Positions 23,466 through 31,314 are shown, numbered from the stretch's first letter. The stretch is 64,000 bases of DNA from BP-133 sp040756995 (GCA_040756995.1 JBFLYK010000035.1:1-64000); one strand, 5' to 3'. Numbers and translations: made by a program. The notes: generated by a model not told the origin, from the sequence alone.

Positions 23466-24347
23466 CTAGACGATCTTCCGGCGCTGGACGATCTCGGCCA
23501 GGAAGGCCTTGAACTCGTCGCCCAGGTCGGGTCGGTCCAGCGCCAGCTCCACCGTCGCCCGGAGGAAGTCGATCTTCTTGCCGATGTCGTAGCGGCCGGT
23601 CTCGAACGAGTAGCCGAAGACCGTCTGGGTCTCCAGCAGGAGGCTGATGGCGTCGGTCAGCTGGAGCTCGCCCCCGGCACCGGGCGTGATGCGGTCGAGG
23701 GCGTCGAAGATCTCCGGCGTGAACACGTAGCGGCCGATGACGGCCAGATTCGACGGTGCCTCCTCCGGCTTGGGCTTCTCGACGATCGACCGGATGCGGA
23801 CGAGGTTCTCCTCCATCAACTCGGGAGTCACGCAGCCGTAGTTCTTGATGTCCTCCCGGGGGACCTCGAGGACCGCCACCACCGACCGGCCGTAGCGCTC
23901 GTAGACGTCGAGCATCGACCGGAGCAGCTTGGAGTCGTCGACCATGATGTCGTCGCCGAGGAGGACGGCGAACGGCTCGGAGCCGACGTGCTGGCGGGCC
24001 ACTGACACGGCGTGGCCGAGGCCGAGCGGGTCGCGCTGGCGGATGTAGTGGATGTCGGCCATCTCGGAGATCTTCTGGACCTCCTCGAGTTCCTCGTCCT
24101 TCTTGCCCTGCTCCAGGTAGAACTCGAGCTCGAAGTTGCGGTCGAAGTGGTCCTCGATGGCCCGCTTGCCCCGGCCGGTGATGACCAGGATGTCGGTGAT
24201 CCCGGCGCCGACCGCCTCCTCCACCACGTACTGGATGGTGGGCTTGTCGATGACCGGCACCATCTCCTTCGGCTGGCTCTTGGTGGCCGGGAGGAATCTC
24301 GTTCCGAGCCCCGCCGCGGGGATCACTGCCTTTCGAACCTTGGTCAT
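23466..24347 (-). CDS. galU: UTP--glucose-1-phosphate uridylyltransferase GalU
   Basis: 293 residues. Makes UDP-glucose from UTP and glucose-1-phosphate for polysaccharide and glycolipid synthesis. The N-terminal nucleotide-binding motif AVIPAAGLGTRFLPATK, then PKEMVPVIDKPTIQYVVEEA, and the RQRDPLGLGHAV and IVEKPKPEEAP blocks are classic bacterial GalU. The ATG is one base after the stop of the diguanylate cyclase gene (TGACATG), so the two are probably cotranslated. The galU - moeA/glp neighbourhood is an actinobacterial feature. Confidence 0.97.
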   Translation of the reverse strand: MTKVRKAVIPAAGLGTRFLPATKSQPKEMVPVIDKPTIQYVVEEAVGAGITDILVITGRGKRAIEDHFDRNFELEFYLEQGKKDEELEEVQKISEMADIHYIRQRDPLGLGHAVSVARQHVGSEPFAVLLGDDIMVDDSKLLRSMLDVYERYGRSVVAVLEVPREDIKNYGCVTPELMEENLVRIRSIVEKPKPEEAPSNLAVIGRYVFTPEIFDALDRITPGAGGELQLTDAISLLLETQTVFGYSFETGRYDIGKKIDFLRATVELALDRPDLGDEFKAFLAEIVQRRKIV

Positions 24348-24348
24348 G

Positions 24349-25593
24349 TCAACCGGTGCTCCGCATCATGGGGTGGGCCTCTTCGATCCGGTTGCGGCCG
24401 TTCTCCTTGGCCCGCTTGAGGGCTTCCTGGGCGGCGGCCAGCAACGTCCGGACGCTAGTCCCGCTGTGGGGATAGGCGGCAACGCCCAGCGACAGGGTGA
24501 CCGTCCGGGTCTTCCCGTTGTGCTCGACCGGCTCCTCGCACATGGCCCGGCGGACCTTCTCGGCCAGGATCCGGGATCCGGCCAGGTCGGTCTCGGGCAG
24601 CAGCAGGACGAACTCCTCCCCGCCGTAGCGGGCGACGACGTCGATCTCCCGGGTGGCGGCCGACAGCCGCTGGGCCACCTCGACGAGGACGGCGTCGCCG
24701 CCCTGGTGGTGCCACTCCGTGTTGACCTGCTTGAAGTGGTCGACGTCGCAGAACACCACCCCCACCGGCCGCCCGAAGCGGACGGCCCGCTCCAGCTCCT
24801 CCTGGCAACGCAGGTCGAGCTGCCGGCGGTTCCACAGGCCGGTGAGCCCGTCGGTGATCGACAGCCGCTGGGCCTCCTCGTGGAGGGAGACGTTGTCGAC
24901 GGCGGTGCCGGCCTGGCGGACGAGGGCCACCAGCGTCTCGAGGTCCTCGTCGGTGAAGGTGTCACCGGTGGTGTGGCCGTAGACGGCCACGACCCCGAGG
25001 AACTGGCCCCGGCTGGAGAACGGGACGGCCATGGCGGTGGCCACCTCGGGTTCCGGGAAGACCGGAGCCGTCGGGCCGGGGTAGACGACCGGAGCCTTCT
25101 CGGCGGCGACGGCGCCGGCCAGGCCCGTCCCCAAGGGGAGAGAGAGCTCCGGGGCCTCGGGACCGACCCCGGAGCGGGCGACGAGCACCTTCCGGGCCGG
25201 GGCGTACTCGAAGAAGATGCCCCGCTGGCCGCCCACCGCCAGCTGGGCGGTCTCCGAGACCGCCTCGAGGATCTTCTCGCGGTCGTGGGTGGCGGCCAGC
25301 GTCTCGCCGAGCCGCGAGATGGCCCGCCGGAAGGCCTGCTGGGAGCGGTCGAGGTCCCGGGCCGTGCCGTGGAGCTGCTCGCCCAGCCAGGCCTCGAGGC
25401 GGCGGGCCGATCGCCAGGTGACCAACCCGCAGGCCGCCGCCATGAGCGCCCCGACGGCGGCCAGGAGGGCGATGCCTTCGAGGTCGCCGGCGGCGGCGGC
25501 GATCAGGGCCACGACCAGGAGCCACCCCGCCGACACGCTGAGAGCGACGGCCAGCGAGCGTGTGAAAGGAGGCGGGCCCATGGTGTGCCCCAT
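24349..25593 (-). CDS. Diguanylate cyclase with GAF domain (GGDEF protein)
   Basis: 414 residues from ATG 25593 (alternatives at 25620 and 25581). Two N-terminal hydrophobic segments (~18-36, 42-62) anchor it in the membrane. A GAF-type sensor follows (~110-250), then the GGDEF domain with DGLTGLWNRRQLD, DVDHFKQVN and the active-site loop RYGGEEFVLLLPETD. An RxxD inhibitory site (REID) lies five residues before GGEEF, so product inhibition by c-di-GMP is expected. Coupling to galU suggests, but does not show, control of exopolysaccharide precursor supply. Confidence 0.93.
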   Translation of the reverse strand: MGHTMGPPPFTRSLAVALSVSAGWLLVVALIAAAAGDLEGIALLAAVGALMAAACGLVTWRSARRLEAWLGEQLHGTARDLDRSQQAFRRAISRLGETLAATHDREKILEAVSETAQLAVGGQRGIFFEYAPARKVLVARSGVGPEAPELSLPLGTGLAGAVAAEKAPVVYPGPTAPVFPEPEVATAMAVPFSSRGQFLGVVAVYGHTTGDTFTDEDLETLVALVRQAGTAVDNVSLHEEAQRLSITDGLTGLWNRRQLDLRCQEELERAVRFGRPVGVVFCDVDHFKQVNTEWHHQGGDAVLVEVAQRLSAATREIDVVARYGGEEFVLLLPETDLAGSRILAEKVRRAMCEEPVEHNGKTRTVTLSLGVAAYPHSGTSVRTLLAAAQEALKRAKENGRNRIEEAHPMMRSTG

Positions 25594-25625
25594 TCCTACA
25601 GCATGGGACCCCGGTGTCAACGCTC

Positions 25626-25784
25626 GTGCCTCGACCGGCGGCGTTCGGCGGCCTCAGGCCGGCCAGGGCCGCCGCTGGCGGCGTCCTCCTCCTCGCCGTA
25701 GGGGTCGCTACGCCTCGTCGTGCGTCCTTGCCAGCGACGCCCCTGACTCGGCCTGAGACTCACCAACGCCACCGGCCGAGGCAC
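25626..25784. repeat. Roughly 160-bp near-palindrome with conserved apical core, copy B
   Basis: Outer arms GTGCCTCGACCGGCGGCGTT (25626-25645) and AACGCCACCGGCCGAGGCAC (25765-25784) pair at 18 of 20 positions. Further in, CTCAGGCCG/CGGCCTGAG and CAGGGCCGCCGCTGGC/GCCAGCGACGCCCCTG also pair. The top of the hairpin holds GGCGTCCTCCTCCTCGCC, a small stem CGTAG-GGGTCG-CTACG, and TGCGTCCTTGC. The core and inner stem match, in reverse orientation, the element at 28472-28633. It lies between divergent genes, ending 5 bp before the -10 box of ruc. Confidence 0.75.
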
Positions 25785-25788
25785 CGGG

Positions 25789-25820
25789 TATGATTAGCAG
25801 TCGCACGTGCCGAGTGCTAA
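25789..25820 (+). promoter_or_regulatory. CIRCE (HrcA operator) overlapping the -10 box of the Ruc/FmdB gene
   Basis: TTAGCAGTC (25794-25802), nine bases, then GAGTGCTAA (25812-25820). This is the HrcA consensus TTAGCACTC-N9-GAGTGCTAA with one mismatch. It overlaps TATGAT (25789-25794), a good -10 box. Binding of HrcA would block transcription until heat shock releases it. The Mycobacterium tuberculosis orthologue is also heat-inducible and HrcA-controlled. Confidence 0.9.
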
Positions 25821-25834
25821 CGACCGAGGTTGCC

Positions 25835-26140
25835 ATGCCTACCTACGAGTACCGCTGCAAGAAGTGCGGTCAGCACCTGGAAGTGGTCCAGTCGTTCTCC
25901 GATGAGCCGCTGAAGGTGTGCCCCAACTGCAAGGGGATGCTGCAGAAGGTCTTCTCGCCGGTCGGCATCGTCTTCAAGGGCAGCGGCTTCTACAAGACTG
26001 ACAACCGCAGCGGGAAGGGCGGGGCGCACAAGCACACGGAGAAGGAGACGTCGTCGACGTCCTCGTCCTCCTCCTCTTCGTCGTCCGACTCGACGAGCTC
26101 CTCGTCGGGCAGCGCCAAGACGGACAGCAAGATCGCGTGA
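25835..26140 (+). CDS. FmdB-type zinc-ribbon protein, probable redox-regulated chaperone Ruc
   Basis: 101 residues. The N-terminal zinc ribbon has C8, C11, C29 and C32 (MPTYEYRCKKCG and VCPNCKG). From about residue 60 the tail is disordered and Ser/Asp/Thr-rich. This layout is that of mycobacterial Ruc (Rv0991c), a chaperone whose cysteines respond to oxidation, also encoded near galU. The CIRCE operator upstream independently supports a protein-folding role. GAGG precedes the ATG. The stop overlaps the next start (GTGA). Confidence 0.85.
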   Translation: MPTYEYRCKKCGQHLEVVQSFSDEPLKVCPNCKGMLQKVFSPVGIVFKGSGFYKTDNRSGKGGAHKHTEKETSSTSSSSSSSSSDSTSSSSGSAKTDSKIA

Positions 26141-26964
26141 CCTCGGCGGCCCCGGGGGAAGGTCTCCCCGGAGCGGCAGCCGAGATCGGTGTGTTCGGCG
26201 GTTCCGGGTTCTACTCGTTCCTCGACGACGCCGTCGAGGTGGCCCTGGAGACGCCCTTCGGGGAGCCGGCGGCCCCACTCACGATCGGCGACGTGGCCGG
26301 CCGGCGGGTGGCGTTCCTGCCCCGCCACGGCCGGCGCCACGAGCTGCCGCCCCACCGCATCAACTACCGGGCCAACCTGTGGGCCATGCGCCAGGTCGGC
26401 GTCACCCGCATCATCGGGCCCTGCGCCGCCGGGTCGCTGCAGCCGGCGGTGGCGCCGGGCGACTTCGTCGTCCCCGACCAGCTGGTCGACCGGACGTGGG
26501 GCCGGGCCGACACCTTCTACGAGGGGCCGGTGGCCCACCACGTGTCCTACGCCGACCCGTACTGTCCCGAGCTGTCGGAGGTGGCGGTCGAGGCGGCCCG
26601 GGCGGCGGGCATCACCGTTCACCCGACCGGGACGGTCATCGTCGTGCAGGGTCCCCGGTTCTCGACCCGGGCCGAGTCCCGCTGGTACCGCAGCCAGGGG
26701 TTCGAGGTCATCAACATGACCCAGTACCCGGAGGCCTACCTCGCCCGGGAGCTCGGCATCTGCTACGCCGCCATCGCCCTGATCACCGACTACGACACCG
26801 GCGTGGAAGGTGAGGCGGGTACCGAGCCCGTCACCCAGGAAGAGGTGTTCGGCTTCTTCAAGTCCAACCTCGACCGGGTCCGGACCCTGCTGTTCGACGT
26901 GATCGCCGCCGTACCGGACACACGATCGTGCAAATGCGGAGAAGCTGTCGGCCCTCTGTCCTGA
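26137..26964 (+). CDS. mtnP: S-methyl-5-prime-thioadenosine phosphorylase (MTAP family)
   Basis: 275 residues from a GTG that overlaps the ruc stop codon by 4 nt. The enzyme cleaves methylthioadenosine with phosphate to adenine and methylthioribose-1-phosphate in purine and methionine salvage. Motifs: IGVFGGSGFYSF (phosphate loop), LPRHGRRHELPPHRINYRAN, VVQGPRFSTRAESRWYR, INMTQYPEAYLARELGICY and TDYDTG. The Met in NMTQYPE and the Asp in TDYD are substrate-binding positions. A methylthioinosine-specific member cannot be excluded. Confidence 0.9.
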   Translation: MTSAAPGEGLPGAAAEIGVFGGSGFYSFLDDAVEVALETPFGEPAAPLTIGDVAGRRVAFLPRHGRRHELPPHRINYRANLWAMRQVGVTRIIGPCAAGSLQPAVAPGDFVVPDQLVDRTWGRADTFYEGPVAHHVSYADPYCPELSEVAVEAARAAGITVHPTGTVIVVQGPRFSTRAESRWYRSQGFEVINMTQYPEAYLARELGICYAAIALITDYDTGVEGEAGTEPVTQEEVFGFFKSNLDRVRTLLFDVIAAVPDTRSCKCGEAVGPLS

Positions 26965-27013
26965 TGTGGTGGAGGTGACCCGCTCTGTCGCTTAGTGCTG
27001 GCTACGGTGAATC

Positions 27014-27787
27014 GTGCGAGAAATCATCCTCGGCATCGTCCAGGGGCTGACCGAGTTCCTCCCGATCTCATCCAGCGGGCATCTGGTGCTCGTCCCGAGG
27101 ATGCTGGGTTGGGACGAACCCGAGCTGGGGCTCACGGTGATGCTCCACCTGGGCACCCTGGTCGCCCTGCTGATCTACTTCCGGAACGACATCATCGGCC
27201 TGACGCTCGGGGTGCTCGGCCGGGGTCCGGACCCGGCCGCCGCCCGCCGGATCACCCGGTTCCTCATCGTGGGCACGATCCCGGCGGTCATCGCCGGCCT
27301 GGCCCTCGGAGGGTTCTTCGAAGACGCGTTCCACCGGCCCTACGAGAGCAGCATCGAGCTGGTCTTCACCGGTCTGATCCTGATCGGCACCGAGCGGTTC
27401 GGCGAGCGGGCCAACCGCCGCGAACTCGACGACCCACGGGCCTTCGGCATCGGCGCGGCCCAGGCGCTGGCCATCCTTCCCGGCCTCTCGCGATCAGGGG
27501 CCACCATCGGCGCCGGACTCCTGGCCGGCCTGTCGCGGGAGGAGGCCACCCGGTTCTCGTTCCTGCTCTCGATCCCGGCCATCGCCGGTGCCGCCGTGCT
27601 GGACGCCGCCGAGGGGGAGCTGGTGGTGACTGGCGCTTCGATCGCCGGGACGCTGGCGGCGGGAATCGTCGGGTTCCTCTCGATCCACTACCTCCTGCGG
27701 TTCGTGCGGACCCACTCCCTGACGGTCTTCTGCTGGTACATCTTCCTCTTCGCCCCGCTGTCGGCCCTGGTCGTCTGGCTGCGGTGA
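27014..27787 (+). CDS. uppP: Undecaprenyl-diphosphatase UppP (BacA)
   Basis: 257 residues, about eight hydrophobic helices. Recycles undecaprenyl pyrophosphate to the monophosphate lipid carrier for peptidoglycan synthesis. Both catalytic signatures are present: QGLTEFLPISSSGHLVL (~residues 10-26) and LPGLSRSGATIGAGLL (~156). The GTG start has TACGGT only 5 nt upstream and no Shine-Dalgarno, so the mRNA is probably leaderless. Confidence 0.97.
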   Translation: MREIILGIVQGLTEFLPISSSGHLVLVPRMLGWDEPELGLTVMLHLGTLVALLIYFRNDIIGLTLGVLGRGPDPAAARRITRFLIVGTIPAVIAGLALGGFFEDAFHRPYESSIELVFTGLILIGTERFGERANRRELDDPRAFGIGAAQALAILPGLSRSGATIGAGLLAGLSREEATRFSFLLSIPAIAGAAVLDAAEGELVVTGASIAGTLAAGIVGFLSIHYLLRFVRTHSLTVFCWYIFLFAPLSALVVWLR

Positions 27788-27793
27788 CACCGG

Positions 27794-27799
27794 TAGGTT
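27794..27799 (+). promoter_or_regulatory. Leaderless promoter -10 box of the HAD hydrolase gene
   Basis: TAGGTT exactly 7 nt before the ATG at 27807, in the 19-bp gap after uppP. Confidence 0.5.
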
Positions 27800-27806
27800 G
27801 CCGGTC

Positions 27807-28472
27807 ATGAGCGGGATCGAAGCGGTCATCTTCGACTACGGCGGCGTGCTCTCCACCACGCCGTTCGCCGGCATCGCCGAGTTCGAGCGCCAGATGGGGT
27901 ACCCGGAGAAGTCGCTGGCCCAGCTCCTGTTCGGGCGGGGCGCCTCGCCGCAGGGCCCGACCGAGGAGATTCCCGACCACGACTGGCACCTGCTCGAGAC
28001 GGGCCGCCTCAGCCTCGACGAGTTCCACGAGCGACTCGTCGCCCGATCCGAAGCGGCGCTGGGCCGCCCGCTCGACCTCGGGGTGTACGCCCAGTTCCTG
28101 CGGGAGCTGGGAGTGGGCGTCCACTGGATGATGGTCCACCGGGTCCGGGAGCTCCGGGCCGAGGGCTACCGCACGGCGATCCTGACCAACAACGTCAGGG
28201 AGTGGGGGAAGTACTGGAAGGAGTCGATCCCGCTGGATCTCTTCGACGAGATCGTCGACTCCTGCGACGTCGGCCTCCGCAAGCCGGACCCGAAGATCTT
28301 TCGCCTCACCTGCGAACGGCTCGCCGTGGCGCCCGACGCCGCCGTGTTCCTCGATGACACCCGCCGGCACATCGAGGCGGCCCGGGCGGTCGGCCTCCAC
28401 GCCATCCTGGTCCGGGACCCCTGGGAGGCCCTCGCCGAGCTGGACGCCATCCTGGCGGAGGCGGCCGCCTAG
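27807..28472 (+). CDS. HAD-superfamily hydrolase (HAD-IA)
   Basis: 221 residues. The catalytic motif I is VIFDYGGVLSTTPF with the nucleophile Asp and, unusually for the superfamily but normal in this subgroup, DYGGV. Motif II Thr is in TAILTNNVREW, the Lys in LRKPDPKIF, and motif IV Asp-Asp in VFLDDTRRHIEAA. It resembles epoxide-hydrolase-N-like or acyl-CoA-dehydrogenase-associated phosphatases. Substrate unknown. ATG is exactly 7 nt after TAGGTT. The stop codon merges into the large palindrome that follows. Confidence 0.85.
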   Translation: MSGIEAVIFDYGGVLSTTPFAGIAEFERQMGYPEKSLAQLLFGRGASPQGPTEEIPDHDWHLLETGRLSLDEFHERLVARSEAALGRPLDLGVYAQFLRELGVGVHWMMVHRVRELRAEGYRTAILTNNVREWGKYWKESIPLDLFDEIVDSCDVGLRKPDPKIFRLTCERLAVAPDAAVFLDDTRRHIEAARAVGLHAILVRDPWEALAELDAILAEAAA

Positions 28473-28633
28473 GAGACTGCTGGGCAATCCGGTTGTGCGG
28501 ATCGGCGAGCCAGATTCGTCGCTCGCCAGGACGCAGGACGAAGCAATAGCAGGGCCCTATAGGCGAGGACGAGGACGCCGCGAGCGGCGAATCTGGCCGG
28601 CGAGACGTGCGGCCCGATTGCTCAGCGGTCTCC
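28472..28633. repeat. Roughly 160-bp near-palindrome with conserved apical core, copy A
   Basis: Outer arms GGAGACTGCTGGGCAATC (28472-28489) and GATTGCTCAGCGGTCTCC (28616-28633) pair at all 18 positions, two as G-T. An inner stem CCAGATTCGTCGCTCGC (28510-28526) pairs with GCGAGCGGCGAATCTGG (28580-28596), one G-T. On the minus strand the apex reads GGCGTCCTCGTCCTCGCC, a short ATAG/CTAT stem, then TGCGTCCTGGC, the same layout as the element at 25626-25784. It fills the whole gap between the HAD gene and ychF and ends one base before the ychF -10 box. Confidence 0.75.
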
Positions 28634-28639
28634 TAACCT
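28634..28639 (+). promoter_or_regulatory. Leaderless promoter -10 box of ychF
   Basis: TAACCT exactly 7 nt before the ychF ATG, directly abutting the palindrome. Transcription would start at or next to the start codon. Confidence 0.6.
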
Positions 28640-28646
28640 CTGGGCA

Positions 28647-29717
28647 ATGGAACGTCTCGGCCTGGTCGGCCTGCCGAACTCGGGAAAGTCCAGCCTCTTC
28701 AACGCCCTGACGGGGGCCAACGCCGTGGTGGCCTCGCACCCGTTCTCCACCACGGAGACGACGGTGGGGATCGCCCAGGTGCCCGACGAGCGGCTGTGGA
28801 AGCTGGCCGAGATGTCGCAGTCCCGCAAGGTCGTGCCGGCCGGCGTCGAGTTCGTCGACATCGCCGCCCTGGCCAAGGGAGCCTCGACCGGCGAAGGGCT
28901 CGGCAACAAGTTCCTCGGAAGCCTCCGGGAGGTCGACGCCCTCGTCTACGTCCTCCGGGCCTTCGAGGACCCGTCGGTTCCCACGGCCACCGGCGGCGAC
29001 CCCGACCCGGCGGAGGACCTGGCCACGCTGGAGTTCGAGCTGGTGCTGGCCGATCTGGCCTCGGTCCAGGGCCGGTTGCAGCGTCAGCAGAAGGCGGCCA
29101 AGGGCGACAAGTCGCTGCTGGGCGAGATCGCCGCCCTGGAGAAGGCCCAGGGTCTCCTCGACGAGGGCACGCCGCTCTACCGGGCCCAGCTCACCCCCGA
29201 GGAGCGGGAGTTGCTCAAGCAGTCGTTCCTCTTGACGACCAAGCCGATCCTGACGGTGGTCAACATCGGGGAGGAGCAGCTCGACGACGCGCCCAAGCTG
29301 GCCGAGCCCTTCGGAGCCGACGCTCTGGCGGTGTCGGTGCAGCTCGAGGCCGAGGCGGCCCGGCTGGACCCCGAGGAGCGGGCCGAGCTGCTCGAGGGCC
29401 TCGGCCTCGGGGAGGGCGTGGTGCCCCGGGTGGCGGCCGCCGCCTATCACCTGCTCGGCCGGCGCACCTTCCTGACGACCGGTGACAAGGAGAGCCGGGC
29501 CTGGACGTTCCGGGCCGGGGCCAAGGCACCGGAGTGCGCCGGGGTCATCCACTCCGACCTCCAGCGGGGCTTCATCCGGGCCGAGGTGATCCGCTGGGAC
29601 GAATTGCTCGCCATCGGGTCCTGGGCCCGGGCCAAGGAGCAGGGCAAGCTGCGGGTCGAAGGCAAGGAGTACGAGGTCGCCGACGGCGACGTCCTGGAGA
29701 TCCGCTTCAACGTGTGA
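28647..29717 (+). CDS. ychF: Ribosome-associated ATPase YchF (Obg-like OLA1)
   Basis: 356 residues, usual length. P-loop GLPNSGKSSLFNALTGA (residues 6-22), switch region STTETTVGIAQVPDERL, an alpha-helical coiled insertion (~125-180), and a C-terminal TGS domain (SRAWTFRAGAKAPECAGVIH...RAEVIRWDELL). YchF hydrolyses ATP in preference to GTP, binds ribosomes and tunes stress responses. It heads a run with DUF192 and rsmI. Confidence 0.97.
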   Translation: MERLGLVGLPNSGKSSLFNALTGANAVVASHPFSTTETTVGIAQVPDERLWKLAEMSQSRKVVPAGVEFVDIAALAKGASTGEGLGNKFLGSLREVDALVYVLRAFEDPSVPTATGGDPDPAEDLATLEFELVLADLASVQGRLQRQQKAAKGDKSLLGEIAALEKAQGLLDEGTPLYRAQLTPEERELLKQSFLLTTKPILTVVNIGEEQLDDAPKLAEPFGADALAVSVQLEAEAARLDPEERAELLEGLGLGEGVVPRVAAAAYHLLGRRTFLTTGDKESRAWTFRAGAKAPECAGVIHSDLQRGFIRAEVIRWDELLAIGSWARAKEQGKLRVEGKEYEVADGDVLEIRFNV

Positions 29718-29724
29718 GGACGGG

Positions 29725-30060
29725 ATGGGTTGGCTGGTCCGCGAGGGCGATGTGCTGGCCAGCGCCGATGTGGCCCGGCGGGCCCGGGAGCGGACCGTCG
29801 GTCTCCTCGGCCGTGATCGGGAGTCGATGACCGGGGCGCTCGTCATCCGGCCCTGCCGCCAGATCCACACGCTCGGCATGCGCTTTCCCATCGATGTCGC
29901 CTTCTGCGACCGGGACGGGGTCGTCCTCCGGACGGTGACGGTGCCGCCCTGGCGGGTGACCCGGATCGTCTGGCGGGCCGGCTTCGTGGTCGAGGCCGCG
30001 GCCGGGTCGTTCGACCGGTGGCAGGTGCGGGTCGGCGACACCCTCGAGGTCAAGGAGTGA
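29725..30060 (+). CDS. DUF192 family protein
   Basis: 111 residues, one compact beta domain. The signature IHTLGMRFPIDVAFCDRDG (~residues 47-65) with the following PPWR and AAAGSFDRWQVRVGDTLEV is diagnostic of DUF192. Function is not established. It lies 8 nt after ychF and overlaps rsmI by 4 nt, so it belongs to that operon. Many homologues carry a signal peptide; this one does not. Confidence 0.85.
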   Translation: MGWLVREGDVLASADVARRARERTVGLLGRDRESMTGALVIRPCRQIHTLGMRFPIDVAFCDRDGVVLRTVTVPPWRVTRIVWRAGFVVEAAAGSFDRWQVRVGDTLEVKE

Positions 30061-30941
30061 CCGGCACAGGTCGGGAGGCGGGTGGTGAGGCGCGTCCGGC
30101 GGTCGTTCTGGTGGCCACGCCGATCGGCAACCTGGGCGACGTCTCCGCCCGGGCCGTCGAGGCCCTCACCACGGCGGACGTCATCGCCGCCGAGGACACC
30201 CGCCGGACCCGGCCGTTCCTGACCGCCCTCGGCATCCCGGCCGGCGGACGGCTGGTGTCCTTCCACGGTCCGCACGAGGCGGAGCTGGCGGCCAAGCTCG
30301 TGGCCCGGATCATCGAGCGGGGGGAGCGGCTGGTCTGCGTGACCGACGCCGGGATGCCGGGCATCTCGGATCCCGGTGAGCGGCTGGTGACGGCGGCATT
30401 GGCCGCCGGGGTGGCGGTCGAGGTCGTCCCCGGGCCGAGCGCCGCCCTGGCCGCCCTCGTGCTGTCGGGCCTGCCCACCGGGCGGTTCGTCTTCGAGGGG
30501 TTCCTGCCCCGGAAGGGCCGGCAACGGGCCGAGCGGCTGGAACTGCTCCGGTCGGAGGAGCGCACGATCGTGCTGTTCGAGGCCCCCCACCGGCTGGCGG
30601 CGACGCTGGCCGACCTCGCCGCCGCCTTCGGACCGGAAAGGCCGGTGGCCGTGGCCCGGGAGCTGACGAAGAAGTTCGAGACGGTCTGGCGGGGGACCCT
30701 GGGTGAAGCGGCCGACGGCGGCCCCGAAGCCCGGGGCGAGCAGGTCATCGTGATCGGGCCGGCGCCGGCCGTCCCCCTGGAGGAGCCCGGTGACGAGGCG
30801 CTGGAGGCGGCCCTCAGTGCGGAGCTGGCCGGCGGCGCGTCGACCCGGGATGCGGCGGCGGTGGTGGCGAACCGCCTCGGCGTCTCCCGCAGACGCGCCT
30901 ATGCCCTCGCCACGTCCCTCCGCCGGGGGGCGAGGTCATGA
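30057..30941 (+). CDS. rsmI: 16S rRNA (cytidine(1402)-2-prime-O)-methyltransferase RsmI
   Basis: 294 residues from a GTG overlapping the DUF192 stop (GTGA). Tetrapyrrole-methylase-type fold: VVLVATPIGNLGDVSARAVEAL, AEDTRRTRPFL, CVTDAGMPGISDPGERLV and VPGPSAALAALVLSGLP are the RsmI signature. It methylates the ribose of C1402 in the ribosomal P-site region. A short C-terminal helical domain (TRDAAAVVANRLGVSRRRAYALA) is typical of the family. Confidence 0.97.
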   Translation: MTGTGREAGGEARPAVVLVATPIGNLGDVSARAVEALTTADVIAAEDTRRTRPFLTALGIPAGGRLVSFHGPHEAELAAKLVARIIERGERLVCVTDAGMPGISDPGERLVTAALAAGVAVEVVPGPSAALAALVLSGLPTGRFVFEGFLPRKGRQRAERLELLRSEERTIVLFEAPHRLAATLADLAAAFGPERPVAVARELTKKFETVWRGTLGEAADGGPEARGEQVIVIGPAPAVPLEEPGDEALEAALSAELAGGASTRDAAAVVANRLGVSRRRAYALATSLRRGARS

Positions 30942-30946
30942 GCGCG

Positions 30947-31213
30947 CTACAGCTCGTCGATGGCGGACTTGCAGTCCTTGCAGATGAGCTTGTCCCTGAA
31001 GTTCACGAGCCCGTCGGTGGAGTCACAGAAGACGCAACCGGTCTCGACCTTGGTCAGGACGATGCGCTCCTCCTCCACGTGGATGGCCAAGTGGTCACCC
31101 TCATGGATGCGGAACCGCTTCCGCAGCTCACTGGGAAGAACCATGCGGCCGAGCTCGTCGACCTTGCGGGTCATACCCGTCGACCGCGCCTCGCGCATGT
31201 GGTCGTTGGGCAT
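30947..31213 (-). CDS. AbrB/SpoVT-type transcriptional regulator with C-terminal zinc ribbon
   Basis: 88 residues from ATG 31213 (an ATG at 31198 is an alternative). The swapped-hairpin AbrB domain is TRKVDELGRMVLPSELRKRF (~15-34) with the following loop and strand IHEGDHLAIHV. The C-terminus adds two CxxC pairs, C60/C63 and C78/C81, which should bind zinc. Such AbrB regulators are common next to metG in Gram-positives. It is divergent from metG, sharing a 101-bp promoter region where overlapping TACGAT (minus) and TATCGT (plus) boxes occur at 31276-31282. Confidence 0.85.
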   Translation of the reverse strand: MPNDHMREARSTGMTRKVDELGRMVLPSELRKRFRIHEGDHLAIHVEEERIVLTKVETGCVFCDSTDGLVNFRDKLICKDCKSAIDEL

Positions 31214-31314
31214 GCTCCGCGGCGGTGGGGCCCCTTGCGGCACGCTTTGCGGACCGTTGGGCCGTGAAGGCGTCGTATCGTAAGGCCTGAGCCGATGAGC
31301 TGAGGAAGACACGC

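Noticed and set aside
25626..28633. Reading the large hairpins as 6S RNA or SRP RNA
   Set aside because: The length of ~160 nt fits 6S, but two nearby copies in opposite orientation and conserved sequence at the apex instead of a central bubble do not. The SRP apical GGAA-type loop and its conserved internal loops are absent.
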